NCBI RefSeq assembly: GCF_007990225.1
Contig: NZ_BJWF01000030.1
Location: 1-33,437, forward strand
DNA from: Enterococcus villorum
GTDB taxonomy: Bacteria > Bacillota > Bacilli > Lactobacillales > Enterococcaceae
Direction of reading: 5' to 3'
Length of the DNA: 33,437 nucleotides
Shown here: in pieces, positions 25,107 through 33,437 of the stretch
Layout: every line of letters begins with the position of its first letter
Position numbering within the stretch: position 1 is the stretch's first letter
Program-made: the position numbers and the translations under genes
Notes under the pieces: model-generated
Told to the model about the DNA's origin: nothing
Database searches by the model: none
Seen by the model: only the letters and a program-made list of their open reading frames with translations

Positions 25107-25836
25107 GTTCTTGCTCCTTTGTTAAGGAAATATAAATATCATCTAACGAAGAACCAGGTAAGTGAAATTCTTTTTGGAGGTCTTCTAATGTCCCATTTGC
25201 ACGTATTTCCCCGTTATGCAAAACAACGAATCGGTCACAATATTTTTCTGCTGTAGCTAAAATATGAGTAGACATTAAAATACCTGAACCTTCGTTCTTC
25301 ATTTCGACCATCAATTCTAACAAAGCATTGATAGCTAATGGATCCAAACCTAAAAATGGTTCATCAATGATATATAAAGAAGGTTCAATCAAAAATGCAC
25401 ATAAGATCATAACCTTTTGCTTCATCCCTTTTGAAAAATTGGCAGGCAACCATTCCAAACGATTTTCTAAACGAAAGGTTTGTAAAAGCTTTTCTGCTCT
25501 TTTCATCGCTTCATCAATTGGAATATCATACGCCATCGCTGTTACTTCAATGTGTTCTTTTAAAGTAAGTTCTTCATATAAAGAAGGCGTTTCAGGTATA
25601 TAACCAATTTGTTTTCTGTAGGCTTCTGGATCCTTTTTTAAACTCCGATCGTTGATTGTAATTGATCCTTTTTTTTGTTCTAATAGTCCAATGATATGTT
25701 TAATCGTTGTACTCTTCCCCGCTCCATTTAATCCAATCAAGCCAACCATTTCACCAGACTTCACGCTAAAACTAATATCTTTTAAAACAGGTAAGTGTCC
25801 ATACCCTCCTGTCACATGTTCAACAATTAAACTCAT
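25099..25836 (-). CDS. ecsA: ABC transporter ATP-binding protein EcsA
   Basis: The ATPase partner of EcsB. The 245-residue protein has Walker A GLNGAGKST at 35-43, a signature-like FSKGMKQK at about 134-141 (serine, glycine and lysine replacing LSGGQ, as is common in EcsA), Walker B LYIIDEP at 154-160 followed by FLGLD, and the switch histidine in MSTHIL. The ATG has GGAGG seven bases upstream. The promoter is an extended -10 element just before it. The gene pair lies divergent from hit, the same neighbourhood as in Bacillus subtilis. Confidence 0.96.
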   Translation of the reverse strand: MSLIVEHVTGGYGHLPVLKDISFSVKSGEMVGLIGLNGAGKSTTIKHIIGLLEQKKGSITINDRSLKKDPEAYRKQIGYIPETPSLYEELTLKEHIEVTAMAYDIPIDEAMKRAEKLLQTFRLENRLEWLPANFSKGMKQKVMILCAFLIEPSLYIIDEPFLGLDPLAINALLELMVEMKNEGSGILMSTHILATAEKYCDRFVVLHNGEIRANGTLEDLQKEFHLPGSSLDDIYISLTKEQEHE

Positions 25837-25865
25837 AAAAATTCCTCCATAACTATGCTATTTTT

Positions 25866-25874
25866 ATTATACCA
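25866..25874 (-). promoter_or_regulatory. Extended -10 promoter of ecsAB
   Basis: On the minus strand TGGTATAAT (TATAAT at 25866-25871) lies about 30 bases before the ecsA start. The best upstream hexamer, TTGATA, has short spacing (about 15 bases), so recognition probably relies on the extended -10. Confidence 0.65.
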
Positions 25875-25915
25875 TGAAGAAAACCCTATCAATTTATTTT
25901 TTTTCATACAAATCT

Positions 25916-25944
25916 TTGAACATATGGTAAAGTTAATTTAAATA
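25916..25944 (+). promoter_or_regulatory. Probable promoter of hit-ytxH
   Basis: TTGAAC (25916-25921) and TAAATA (25939-25944) are 17 bases apart, divergent from the ecsA promoter. The -10 box is a weak match; TGGTAAAGT just upstream is an alternative extended -10. Confidence 0.45.
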
Positions 25945-25971
25945 ATTATTTATGGAGAGAGGATGTTTCAC

Positions 25972-26406
25972 ATGGAAAATTGTATTTTTTGCAAAATCAT
26001 CAACCAAGAAATTCCTAGTTATAAAATTTATGAAGACGAAGTAGTTTATGCTTTTTTAGATATTTCACAAACAACAAAAGGGCATACTTTAGTTATTCCT
26101 AAACAACATGTTTCAGACATTTTTGAGTATGATAAAGCATTAGCCGCTACTATTTTTTCCCGAATCCCTAAAATTGCACGTTCACTTGAACAGGCATTTC
26201 CAGAAATGCAAGGTCTAAATATCTTAAATAATAATCGTGAATTAGCTTATCAGACAGTCTTTCATTCACACATTCATTTGGTTCCACGTTACAGTGAAAA
26301 AGATGATTTTTCGATCCATTTTGGCAATCATCAGGCTGACTATACTCCAGAAGAACTAATAGATATCCAGCATAAAATCGAAGAGCAGGTGAACAAAATT
26401 GATTAA
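25972..26406 (+). CDS. hit: HIT family nucleotide-binding protein
   Basis: A 144-residue histidine-triad protein, a nucleotidyl hydrolase or transferase acting on AMP- or dinucleotide-linked substrates. It begins MENCIFCKIINQEIPSYK, with the CxxC pair of HIT proteins, and has GHTLVIPKQHV and the catalytic triad HSHIHLVPRY. The start is the ATG at 25972, nine bases after GAGG; an ATG three codons upstream is inside the binding site. Its last codons overlap the ytxH-like gene by eight bases. The cellular role in Gram-positive bacteria is not settled. Confidence 0.95.
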   Translation: MENCIFCKIINQEIPSYKIYEDEVVYAFLDISQTTKGHTLVIPKQHVSDIFEYDKALAATIFSRIPKIARSLEQAFPEMQGLNILNNNRELAYQTVFHSHIHLVPRYSEKDDFSIHFGNHQADYTPEELIDIQHKIEEQVNKID

Positions 26407-26737
26407 AAACTTTTTAAAAGGAATTGTTTTTGGTACAACAGTCGGCGCGATTTCTGGATTATTATTTGCTCCTAGAAGTGGCAATGAAACTAGAAAAAAA
26501 CTCATTACTGAATTAGAAGAAGCCACCGAATTAACCAACGAATTAAATAACAGTCTCAATAATTTTAAACACTCCCTAAATGAAACAAGGGAAACTGCCA
26601 AAAGTGTCATTCCCGCTTTTCAAGAAGCAATAAAAAAAGATATAGAAAATTATAAGTTTCAAGCAGAACCGAGAATCGCTCAAATTCAAAAACAAGTGAA
26701 AAAACTATCCGATGATTTTCCACAAGACATGCAATAA
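26399..26737 (+). CDS. YtxH-like small membrane/coiled-coil protein
   Basis: A 112-residue protein with an N-terminal glycine-rich helix (GIVFGTTVGAISGLLFAPRS), the YtxH-type signature, then a long charged helical region rich in Glu, Asn and Lys (about 28-105) that is probably coiled. The start is TTG at 26399, with AGGTG seven bases upstream, inside the end of hit. Members are linked to envelope stress, but no molecular function is known. No hairpin terminator was seen between it and prsA. Confidence 0.85.
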   Translation: MIKNFLKGIVFGTTVGAISGLLFAPRSGNETRKKLITELEEATELTNELNNSLNNFKHSLNETRETAKSVIPAFQEAIKKDIENYKFQAEPRIAQIQKQVKKLSDDFPQDMQ

Positions 26738-26861
26738 TGCGCATTTTTCCAGCGTTTTTGAGTTTAATTTTATGTTTATTTTAAATTTTTCAATGGAATG
26801 TGATTAAATTTTGAATTTTGTTTGAAACTATCACGAGACCGTTTTTATTAGGAATTGAATA

Positions 26862-26870
26862 TGTTATAGT
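26862..26870 (+). promoter_or_regulatory. Extended -10 promoter of prsA
   Basis: TGTTATAGT is an extended -10 element about 45 bases before the prsA start codon; no good -35 hexamer is present at standard spacing. Confidence 0.45.
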
Positions 26871-26913
26871 TATATATGTAAGAATAATAATAAATCACAG
26901 GAGAACAATTTTA

Positions 26914-27942
26914 ATGAAAAAGAAAAAAATAATTTTAGCTGCAACTAGTGCTTTAGCTGTTTTAGCATTGGCTGCTTGTTCAGGAAACACCAATCAAGAG
27001 ATCGCCACTATGAAAGGTGGAAAAATCACTGTTTCAGACTTCTACGATGAAGCAAAAACTAACCAAACCAACCAACAATTAGTTCAAAATATGATTATTT
27101 TTAAAGCATTAAATAATCAATATGGCGATAAAGTAAGTGATAAAGAAGTAGATGCTGAATATAAGAAAAGTAAAGAATCAATGGGTGATACTTTTGAATC
27201 TCAATTAGAGTCAGCAGGTTATACAGAAGAATCTTATAAAAAGCTGATTCGAGATAACTTGGTATTTCAAGCTGCAATGGAAGCAAATGTTAAGGTTACG
27301 AATGATGACTTGAAAACTGCTTGGAAAACTTTCCATCCAGAAGTGGAAGCTCAAATCATTAAATTAAGCAGTGAAGATGAAGCAAAAGAAGTGAAAAAAT
27401 CTGCTGATGATGGTACTGACTTTACTAAATTAGCTAAAGAAAAATCAACAGATACAGAAACAAAAGACGATGGTGGAAAAATCAAATTCGATTCAGAAAC
27501 AACGACTGTTCCATCTGAAGTTAAAGAAGCAGCGTTCAAATTAAAAGATGGTCAAGTATCTGATGTTATTTCTGCTACAAATACGACTTCATACTCAACT
27601 GATTATTATGTCGTAAAAATGGTGAAAAACCAAAGTAAAGGCAATGATATGGACAAATACAAAAAAGAATTAACAAAAATTGCCAAAGATACACAAATAA
27701 AGGACCAAGCATTCCAAACAAAAGTTATCTCTAAAGTCCTAAAAGAAGAAAATGTTAAAGTGAAAGATGATGCGTTTAAATCTGTATTAAGTCAATTTAC
27801 GACAGAAACAACTGGCACAAGCACATCTGATTCCAAAACAAAATCTTCTGAAACAAAATCATCAGAAACAAAATCTTCTGAAACAAAATCTTCTGAAACA
27901 AAATCTTCTGAAACAAAAACGACAGAATCATCAAGTAAATAA
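26914..27942 (+). CDS. prsA: Foldase lipoprotein PrsA (parvulin-type peptidyl-prolyl isomerase)
   Basis: Membrane-anchored extracellular chaperone that folds secreted proteins. The 342-residue precursor has a lipoprotein signal peptide ending in the lipobox LAAC, making the cysteine at about residue 21 the lipid anchor. A SurA-like N-terminal helical part is followed by a parvulin domain (about 145-245) with EAQIIKLSSEDEAKEV, TDFTKLAKEKSTDTETKDDG and FKLKDGQVSDVI, then a helical part. The low-complexity tail is built from KSSET repeats. Several consensus parvulin active-site histidines are not obvious, so catalysis may be weak, as in many PrsA. The start has AGGAG at nine bases; a longer upstream frame runs through the promoter and is rejected. 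Confidence 0.96.
   Translation: MKKKKIILAATSALAVLALAACSGNTNQEIATMKGGKITVSDFYDEAKTNQTNQQLVQNMIIFKALNNQYGDKVSDKEVDAEYKKSKESMGDTFESQLESAGYTEESYKKLIRDNLVFQAAMEANVKVTNDDLKTAWKTFHPEVEAQIIKLSSEDEAKEVKKSADDGTDFTKLAKEKSTDTETKDDGGKIKFDSETTTVPSEVKEAAFKLKDGQVSDVISATNTTSYSTDYYVVKMVKNQSKGNDMDKYKKELTKIAKDTQIKDQAFQTKVISKVLKEENVKVKDDAFKSVLSQFTTETTGTSTSDSKTKSSETKSSETKSSETKSSETKSSETKTTESSSK
27841..27915 (+). repeat. Tandem 15-bp repeats in the prsA tail
   Basis: Five consecutive units of AAATCTTCTGAAACA, the second with two synonymous changes, encode KSSET each. Such arrays can gain or lose units by slippage without shifting the frame. Confidence 0.9.
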
Positions 27943-27949
27943 ACAAAAT

Positions 27950-27982
27950 AAAAACAGACCTATTTTATGGGTCTGTTTTTTT
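27950..27982. terminator. Bidirectional intrinsic terminator
   Basis: AAAAACAGACC and GGTCTGTTTTT pair perfectly around an eight- to nine-base loop, with T-runs both ways. It ends prsA and also the convergent small membrane protein gene. Confidence 0.92.
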
Positions 27983-28196
27983 AAAAGCTCATTCTAGTCA
28001 TCAAGGTAACAATCGTTGCAAACAACGTAATGATACATATAAACACACCAGTAGTGGTTAAAGTAATCAATGCCAGTTTTGATCTATTTCTCATTTTATA
28101 AGCAACATACAGTAAACACACGGAGAAGAATATCCCGATCACCCAAATAAATAATGGGTCTTTTCGTTCACTAAATAATTGGATAGACTGATTCAT
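27981..28196 (-). CDS. Small membrane protein with two predicted helices
   Basis: A 71-residue protein of unknown function. Two hydrophobic segments, WVIGIFFSVCLLYVAYKM (about residues 18-35) and ALITLTTTGVFICIITLFAT (about 42-61), flank a basic loop (RNRSK). AGGAGG precedes the ATG by about ten bases, and a plausible promoter lies upstream, so it is probably a real gene. It stands alone between prsA and yhaM. Confidence 0.75.
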   Translation of the reverse strand: MNQSIQLFSERKDPLFIWVIGIFFSVCLLYVAYKMRNRSKLALITLTTTGVFICIITLFATIVTLMTRMSF

Positions 28197-28242
28197 TTAA
28201 TATTTTCCTCCTATTGATAAAACGGTTTCTCTACTGAATATA

Positions 28243-28270
28243 ATCTTACACGATTGTTTTATTTTTTCAA
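28243..28270 (-). promoter_or_regulatory. Probable promoter of the two-helix membrane protein gene
   Basis: On the minus strand TTGAAA (28265-28270) and TAAGAT (28243-28248) are 16 bases apart, with a TG immediately before the -10 box. Start predicted about 40 bases before the coding start. Confidence 0.45.
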
Positions 28271-28300
28271 TAATAAAAATGAAATACAATCAAATAAACA

Positions 28301-28336
28301 CACGTCGTTCAACATTTTTTCTTTCTGAACGACGTG
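28301..28336 (-). terminator. Terminator-like hairpin after yhaM
   Basis: CACGTCGTTCA and TGAACGACGTG form a perfect 11-bp stem with a 14-base loop, about 20 bases after the yhaM stop. The following T-run on the minus strand is imperfect (GTGTTTATTTG), so termination may be partial. Confidence 0.7.
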
Positions 28337-28354
28337 CGATAAAATTATTTTTAC

Positions 28355-29299
28355 TTAGACATCTTTTGGTACATAAAAACTGCGATTATCCATACCAAAA
28401 ATACGATCCGTGTATTTCCCTGGTTCTGTTTGTTTAATAGAAGTTAGCATCATTTGCATCGAAGCATCAATATTATCGATTTGATGAAGTACTTCCGCTT
28501 CCATGATACGTGGACGAACAGGAGAGCCATACTCTAATAAACCATGGTGAGCCAACACCATATGCCGCAATACAAGCACATCTTCTTCTGCTTCATTGAT
28601 TTTTAAGGCAATACATGCCTTAGTAATTTCTTCATCCACTAAAACTAAATGTCCAACTAAATTTCCCGCTAGAGTGTATTCTGTACTCATCGGCCCTGAT
28701 AATTCAATTACTTTTCCTAAATCATGTAAAATAATACCAGCATATAATAAAGCACGATTCAATTCAGGATATTCATCGACAATTGATTTTCCTAAATGTA
28801 ACATTGTTAATGTGTGATAGGCTAAGCCACTTGCAAAAGCATGGTGGTTTCGTTTTGCCGCTGGGAACTCAAAAAATTGTTTTTGATACTTATTTAGCAA
28901 ATAACGAACGATGCGGTTCCAATGAGCATTGGTTATCTCAAACAATAATTGATTGATCTCTTCTTCCATTTCTTCCTTCTTCAAAGGTGCGCGTTCCATA
29001 TAAAGACTTGGTTCACTTGGCTCATCAATTTTAGTCAAGCGCATATGCAAAATCTTTACTTGCGGGTTCCCTTGATAAACTTCTCTCTTGCCACTTAAGA
29101 AGACAACCGTTCCAGCAGTAAATTTTTTGATTTCATCTTCTGATGCATCCCAATATTTACCATCAATCGTTCCAGAGGTATCTTGAAAAGTAAATGCAAT
29201 AAATTTTTTTCCGTTTTTAGCCACTCTTACGTCAGCATTTTTAATCAAAACAAACAATTCAAATTGTTCATCTATCACTAATTCACGAATTTTTTTCAT
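28355..29299 (-). CDS. yhaM: 3'-5' exoribonuclease YhaM
   Basis: A single-strand 3'-5' exonuclease acting mainly on RNA, important for trimming 3' ends. The 314-residue protein combines an OB-fold nucleic-acid-binding domain (about 12-92) with an HD phosphohydrolase domain carrying HHAFASGLAYHT near residues 152-163, LHDLGK with the HD pair at 192-193, and later RHMVLAHHG. Length and motifs are standard. The start overlaps the yhaN end by 17 bases, making it the last gene of the yhaO-yhaN-yhaM operon. Confidence 0.95.
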   Translation of the reverse strand: MKKIRELVIDEQFELFVLIKNADVRVAKNGKKFIAFTFQDTSGTIDGKYWDASEDEIKKFTAGTVVFLSGKREVYQGNPQVKILHMRLTKIDEPSEPSLYMERAPLKKEEMEEEINQLLFEITNAHWNRIVRYLLNKYQKQFFEFPAAKRNHHAFASGLAYHTLTMLHLGKSIVDEYPELNRALLYAGIILHDLGKVIELSGPMSTEYTLAGNLVGHLVLVDEEITKACIALKINEAEEDVLVLRHMVLAHHGLLEYGSPVRPRIMEAEVLHQIDNIDASMQMMLTSIKQTEPGKYTDRIFGMDNRSFYVPKDV

Positions 29300-32000
29300 T
29301 ATTTACTCCCTTTAATATATTCACAGATTGTTGTAAGTCTTGGTAATAGCTTACCATTTCTTGGTCAGAAGAAAAACAAATAACTTGATAATTTTTTCCA
29401 AATTCTGCTAAAAGTTTCGCTAATTGATATTTTCGTTGATGATCATAATGCAACCAGCCGTCATCAATAATGATCGGACAAATCGACCGCTTGGATTCCA
29501 AAGACAAATAAGCAAATCTCATGGCCATAATCAATTGATCCTTCGTTCCGGTAGATAATTCATAAATTGGAAATTCAGTGACACCGTCAGTCAAAGTCAA
29601 CGTATCACTTTTTAATAAAATATTCTGATAGTTCTTTTGGGTTAAAATCTCTAAATAATGGCCAGCCACCTTTAATAACTGCGGTAATTGACGTTCACTC
29701 ATTTCGGTCGAAAGATCCCCTAAAAACGTCCCTGCAATCATTAAACCGCCCCATCGTTCAAGTAGTTGTTGTATTTGTGTTTTTAATAAGCTTGCTTCTT
29801 GATACAATTCGTCTAATGTGCCATCTTTTTGCAATTCTTCCACTTGTATTTTTAAACGTTGATGCTGCTCGATCATTTCTTTTTCTTCTAATTGATATTG
29901 GTATTGCTCTTCTTGATATTGATTTAAGGCGTTTCTTAACTGTTCTTTTGTCCGTTTTTTTGGAAAAAGTGGAGTTAACAAACGATCTAAGTCCTTCAGA
30001 CGACGAAGCTGTGTTTTTGTTTGTTTTACTTTTTGTAAATAGGCAGGCACTTCAGATGGGTAAGTGAGATCCACTTGTTTCATTCGTTCATTATAGTCAT
30101 TTAATAAAGTTTTTTGTTTCTTTTTCAGTTGATTTATTTCTTGTTTTAATAGCGTGTTTTGTTGGTAACTTCTAGCAAACTTCAACTGTTCCATCTCTTG
30201 AATAAAATGTGATAAGAGCTTCATTTTTTCAGCAATGTCCTTATCTTGTAACGGTAACCAATCTTTGGCTAAATCAAATTCTCCGTTAGCTTTCACTAAT
30301 TGTTGTCGAACTTCGTTTGCTCGCTCTTGTTTTTTTATAAAGCGTTCATATAGATTTTGATAATCAGACACTTCTTGGCCGTATTCTTTCATCATTTCTA
30401 AGGTATTCATTGTGCCTAATTGATGATTTGCTGCAAACTCTAAGACCTGTTTTTGCAACCTTTGTTGTTCACTTTTTTTATTTTTTTGATTTTGGTTGAT
30501 CTCTTCCACTTGTGCAAGTATATTATCTAATTGTCCTAACTTTTCTTGCCACATCCCTTTGATTTCTGATAAACTATTTTTTTGTCCTGTTTTTCCTTTT
30601 TCAAAATAAAATGTGTATCCCAGGATTCCTAAGGCAGCTAAAAAGAAAAATAGCTTCCAAGGCATTGGAATAAAAATACCTAAAATAAATAATAAACTAG
30701 CAGAAATGAGGATTGGTATTTTACGTTTTGTTTGATTTTTTGGCAAATGCGTCTGTAATAATTCTGGATAAGTTTCTTCTAGTTTATTCACTTCCTCTTC
30801 AAGTAAACGTTTTTGTTCCAAGACGATTGATGCTCTAATCGTCAACTGGTTCATTTGATCTTGCAAGACAAGATTTTGAGAAAAGAGTTTTTGCCATTCT
30901 TCTATATAGAGAAATTCTTGTGGCGTTTGTGTTCTTTGCCACTGCCACCTTTGTTCCAATATTTTTAATTCTGCTGCTGTTTCTCTTTCTTCAATTTGTA
31001 GCCTTTGCCATTCATTGATCCATTGTTCAATTTGTGGTTGTTGCTTTTGCAAATTTTTTAGAGCTTCTTCTTGTTCTAAATAAAAATAATACCGTGCAGA
31101 TTGTTGATCCATCCCACTGTGTTTTTCTAAAGTAGCTTCTAGTTCATCTAAGCGTTCTGTCATTTGCTGATATCGCCGAGAAAATTCTTCTAATTCTAAA
31201 AGTAACTCTTCTTTAGGTACCTGAGATAACGTATTAGCTTGTAGTACTTGCCATTCTTCATATAATGAATAGTTCAATTCCTGTTGTTTGTTATGAGAAA
31301 TTTTTTCATTTATTTCTTTCAATTTTGCTTGTATAACTGACTGTTTTTTTTCATAACTTTGTTCTTGCTGAACAAGCTGACTGAAAACCGATTCTTGTTC
31401 TTGTTTTTGTCGTATTTTTTCTTGAAGTTTCTTCCATTCATTTAATTTTTGATTGATCAACAGTTTCTGACCTTTTTTCTTAAAAAGTTGTTGTGCCTGT
31501 TGATAATAATCTTGTCTCTTTTGAAATACGTGAGAACTGCCCGTAATCCCTAATGAGATTAAAGCATCATGTAATTCCTTTTCACGTAAATGATCTAAGT
31601 CCGTTAACTGTTCTTGTTGAAAAGTAAAGACTTGTTGGAACAAATCTTTTGTTAGAGGAGCAAGTAATTTCTCTAATAGTTCATCGCTACCTTGTTGTTC
31701 ATCGAGTAACACTTTCGCTTTTCCTCTATTTTGTTGTTTATACCGTTCCACAACAAAGGTTCCATATACAGGATGATCCAGCCAAATTTTTCCTCCATAA
31801 GCTGAGCCGTCTTTAGGTGTGTAATCCTTTTTTTTCTTTCCTTTTGAAGGAAATCCAAATAATATGGCTTGAATAAATTGATAAATAGTCGATTTACCTG
31901 CTTCATTTTCTCCATAAATTAATTGATTTCCTGAAACAAAATCAAATCTTTTCTGTCTCCACTTACCAAATGCAGCAATTTCGATTCGTAGGATTCTCAT
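29283..32000 (-). CDS. yhaN: SMC-like AAA ATPase YhaN, SbcC-type partner of YhaO
   Basis: A 905-residue Rad50/SbcC-like ATPase. The N-terminal ABC half has Walker A GENEAGKST at 30-38. Long coiled-coil arms follow (about 165-420 and 470-770). The C-terminal half shows LSTGTKDQLIMAMRFAYLSL as signature region near 815-835 and PIIIDDGW as Walker B. Unlike SbcC, the middle (about 428-466) holds two hydrophobic helices (LISASLLFILGIFI and FFFLAALGILGYTFYF), suggesting membrane anchoring; I believe this is known in other YhaN proteins. It overlaps yhaO by four bases and yhaM by 17, so all three are coupled. Probable role: DNA end processing with the YhaO nuclease. Confidence 0.93.
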   Translation of the reverse strand: MRILRIEIAAFGKWRQKRFDFVSGNQLIYGENEAGKSTIYQFIQAILFGFPSKGKKKKDYTPKDGSAYGGKIWLDHPVYGTFVVERYKQQNRGKAKVLLDEQQGSDELLEKLLAPLTKDLFQQVFTFQQEQLTDLDHLREKELHDALISLGITGSSHVFQKRQDYYQQAQQLFKKKGQKLLINQKLNEWKKLQEKIRQKQEQESVFSQLVQQEQSYEKKQSVIQAKLKEINEKISHNKQQELNYSLYEEWQVLQANTLSQVPKEELLLELEEFSRRYQQMTERLDELEATLEKHSGMDQQSARYYFYLEQEEALKNLQKQQPQIEQWINEWQRLQIEERETAAELKILEQRWQWQRTQTPQEFLYIEEWQKLFSQNLVLQDQMNQLTIRASIVLEQKRLLEEEVNKLEETYPELLQTHLPKNQTKRKIPILISASLLFILGIFIPMPWKLFFFLAALGILGYTFYFEKGKTGQKNSLSEIKGMWQEKLGQLDNILAQVEEINQNQKNKKSEQQRLQKQVLEFAANHQLGTMNTLEMMKEYGQEVSDYQNLYERFIKKQERANEVRQQLVKANGEFDLAKDWLPLQDKDIAEKMKLLSHFIQEMEQLKFARSYQQNTLLKQEINQLKKKQKTLLNDYNERMKQVDLTYPSEVPAYLQKVKQTKTQLRRLKDLDRLLTPLFPKKRTKEQLRNALNQYQEEQYQYQLEEKEMIEQHQRLKIQVEELQKDGTLDELYQEASLLKTQIQQLLERWGGLMIAGTFLGDLSTEMSERQLPQLLKVAGHYLEILTQKNYQNILLKSDTLTLTDGVTEFPIYELSTGTKDQLIMAMRFAYLSLESKRSICPIIIDDGWLHYDHQRKYQLAKLLAEFGKNYQVICFSSDQEMVSYYQDLQQSVNILKGVNNEKNS

Positions 32001-33217
32001 ATCGTTTCCTCCTCGAACACAAAATCTTCCTCAATGAGCTTTCTTGCTTTAGCTAAAGTATGTTCTCGATAGTCTGGCAATTCATTCATTAATCGAGCGG
32101 CCTCTGAATGACTATACATCTCACTTAAAATTTGATAAAAATCCTCATCTGCCTGATACGATTCAAAAATTTGCGTAATTAATGCGGGAGATACTTTTAG
32201 AGGTATGCGATTTCTTAGTTCTTCACTCTGGATAGATATACGCCAAATAAGCAAGTTTGATAAATGTGAAGTGAATTTTTCTGTTAGGTATTCCAACAAT
32301 TCTCCTGATTGGATTCTTTCTATTACTTCTTGTTTTAAATGATCAAAATCCGTCACTTTTACATCCAACAAAGTCATTGTTTTTTCCTCTTCATTTAATT
32401 GGGCTTGAATGACTTTTAAAACATCTTGCGTTGTTTGTGCCTGACGTAAAGAAATCGTTTTTGTTTTCCAATAGACTTCTGCTACTTCTAAAGATTGTGT
32501 ATGACATTCTCCAGCGATTAATTCCACAAGCAAAATTGACTCTGCTAACTGTTCTTTTTGAGTATGACCTTGAGGAGCTCCTGGATAATTAATTGTACCT
32601 TTTTCATTTAACGACATCGGTACATGGATATGCCCCAACGCCCAATAATCATATCCTTTTTCTTGCATGCTAGAAGGTTGAAACGGCGCATAATTGCCGT
32701 TTTGTTCCCCACCAATTTCACCATGATACATGCCAATGTGATAATCTACTGCTTCACGGAAAGGAAATTCAGCTACTTTATCTATTTGAATCCATTGGTG
32801 TTGATAACTAAATCCACTGATAGCCACTTTTTCTCCTTTTTTAGTAATGAATTCTTTTGTTTCGACTTCTTCTGAAGAGAAAAGATGGACATTTTCAGGA
32901 AATGTAAACCAGTAGCGCTCTTTTTGATAATAATCATGGTTTCCAAATATCATGAAGACATCAATTTTTTTTTCATTCAACCGCTCTATTTGATCAAAAA
33001 AATGCTTCTGTATTTTTAACGAAGGTCGATTTTGATGAAAACTATCTCCTACAAGTAAAACAAAATCTACCTCGTTTAATATTGCTTTTTCTATGATATT
33101 AGACAAAACTTTTAAGTTTGCTTCTACTAGTTTTTCTTGCACCTGTTTATCTAAAATAACCAATCCTTCAAATGAACGATCCATATGTAAATCAGCTGCA
33201 TGGATAAATTTCACCAT
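31997..33217 (-). CDS. yhaO: Metallophosphoesterase nuclease YhaO (SbcD/Mre11-like)
   Basis: A 406-residue DNA repair exonuclease-like protein. The calcineurin-type metal ligands are all present in order: DLHMD at residues 9-13, GDSFHQ near 57, FGNHDYY near 95, MYHGEIGG near 160 and GHIHVP near 194. The C-terminal region (about 230-406) would bind the ATPase arms. The start ATG has AGGAGG upstream. It is the first gene of the yhaO-N-M operon, preceded by an extended -10 promoter. Confidence 0.94.
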   Translation of the reverse strand: MVKFIHAADLHMDRSFEGLVILDKQVQEKLVEANLKVLSNIIEKAILNEVDFVLLVGDSFHQNRPSLKIQKHFFDQIERLNEKKIDVFMIFGNHDYYQKERYWFTFPENVHLFSSEEVETKEFITKKGEKVAISGFSYQHQWIQIDKVAEFPFREAVDYHIGMYHGEIGGEQNGNYAPFQPSSMQEKGYDYWALGHIHVPMSLNEKGTINYPGAPQGHTQKEQLAESILLVELIAGECHTQSLEVAEVYWKTKTISLRQAQTTQDVLKVIQAQLNEEEKTMTLLDVKVTDFDHLKQEVIERIQSGELLEYLTEKFTSHLSNLLIWRISIQSEELRNRIPLKVSPALITQIFESYQADEDFYQILSEMYSHSEAARLMNELPDYREHTLAKARKLIEEDFVFEEETI

Positions 33218-33274
33218 TAAACATCCTCCTTTTGTGCAAAATAAACGTAAGTTACTAAAATAATTAACTATTTT

Positions 33275-33283
33275 ATCATACCA
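33275..33283 (-). promoter_or_regulatory. Extended -10 promoter of yhaO-yhaN-yhaM
   Basis: On the minus strand TGGTATGAT (TATGAT at 33275-33280) lies about 57 bases before the yhaO start; the -35 region is poor. The remaining 33284-33437 holds nothing I can name. Confidence 0.55.
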
Positions 33284-33437
33284 TTTCCAACTATTTTTTT
33301 CATCAAAAACCGAAAATTTGTTCGTATATTTTGTACTGGACTACTTCAAGTTCACTTCATATGAAGGAACTGTTTCAAAAATGATTGCTAGAGTAATTTT
33401 TCCGAGCTTTCATCAAATAGCGATTCTTTTCAAACTA

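Noticed and set aside
26818-26913. Extended N-terminus for PrsA
   Set aside because: The extension covers the promoter region and would bury the lipoprotein signal peptide; the ATG at 26914 has AGGAG.
27841-27915. CRISPR-like array
   Set aside because: The 15-bp units are contiguous, without spacers, and encode in-frame KSSET repeats of PrsA.

Overview
The window is a chromosomal segment of a low-GC Gram-positive bacterium, almost certainly an Enterococcus. The grounds are AT-rich DNA, strong AGGAGG-type ribosome binding sites, dense overlapping operons, and gene neighbourhoods known from Enterococcus and Bacillus: relA-dtd, prmA-rsmE, comG-ytxK-ackA, ytmP-trmB, and ecsAB/hit/ytxH/prsA/yhaMNO. 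The species cannot be fixed from sequence alone.

Positions 1-6726 (minus strand) hold the start of a secreted or lipoprotein gene, then dtd and relA (stringent response and tRNA quality control). After these come rsmE, prmA, a DUF3013-like gene and a 3-methyladenine DNA glycosylase gene, which together form a tight overlapping operon for translation-apparatus methylation and DNA repair. A strong promoter lies about 350 bases upstream of relA, and between them is what looks like a frameshifted tiny membrane-protein gene.

Positions 6930-9260 (minus strand) are an AT-rich accessory cassette with its own promoter and terminator. It encodes an FAD-dependent oxidoreductase interrupted by one in-frame TAA, and a leucine-carboxyl-methyltransferase-like SAM enzyme interrupted by a one-base deficit at an A8 run. 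Both lesions are minimal, so the cassette is either freshly decayed or switchable.

Positions 9470-12056 (plus strand) carry rarA, the 6S RNA gene with its own promoter and terminator, a small three-helix membrane protein gene and a universal stress protein gene.

Positions 12127-20861 (minus strand) carry an exported 802-residue protein with two 94% identical 180-residue modules and three Ig-like repeats but no cell-wall anchor. Upstream of it are ackA, ytxK (with a cre-like CcpA site upstream of the promoter) and the full seven-gene comG operon for the competence pseudopilus.

Positions 20895-21943 are a scar: a decayed IS607-type element (tnpA and tnpB fragments) ends only 33 bases before comGA, next to the C-terminal stub of an adenine deaminase gene on the other strand. 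The comG operon has therefore probably lost its ancestral promoter region.

Positions 22041-33437 hold trmB and ytmP with a terminator-like hairpin between them, the ecsAB ABC transporter, and, divergently, hit-ytxH and prsA. A small membrane protein gene and the yhaO-yhaN-yhaM operon (nuclease, SMC-like ATPase, exoribonuclease) follow on the minus strand. No rRNA, tRNA or CRISPR array was seen.
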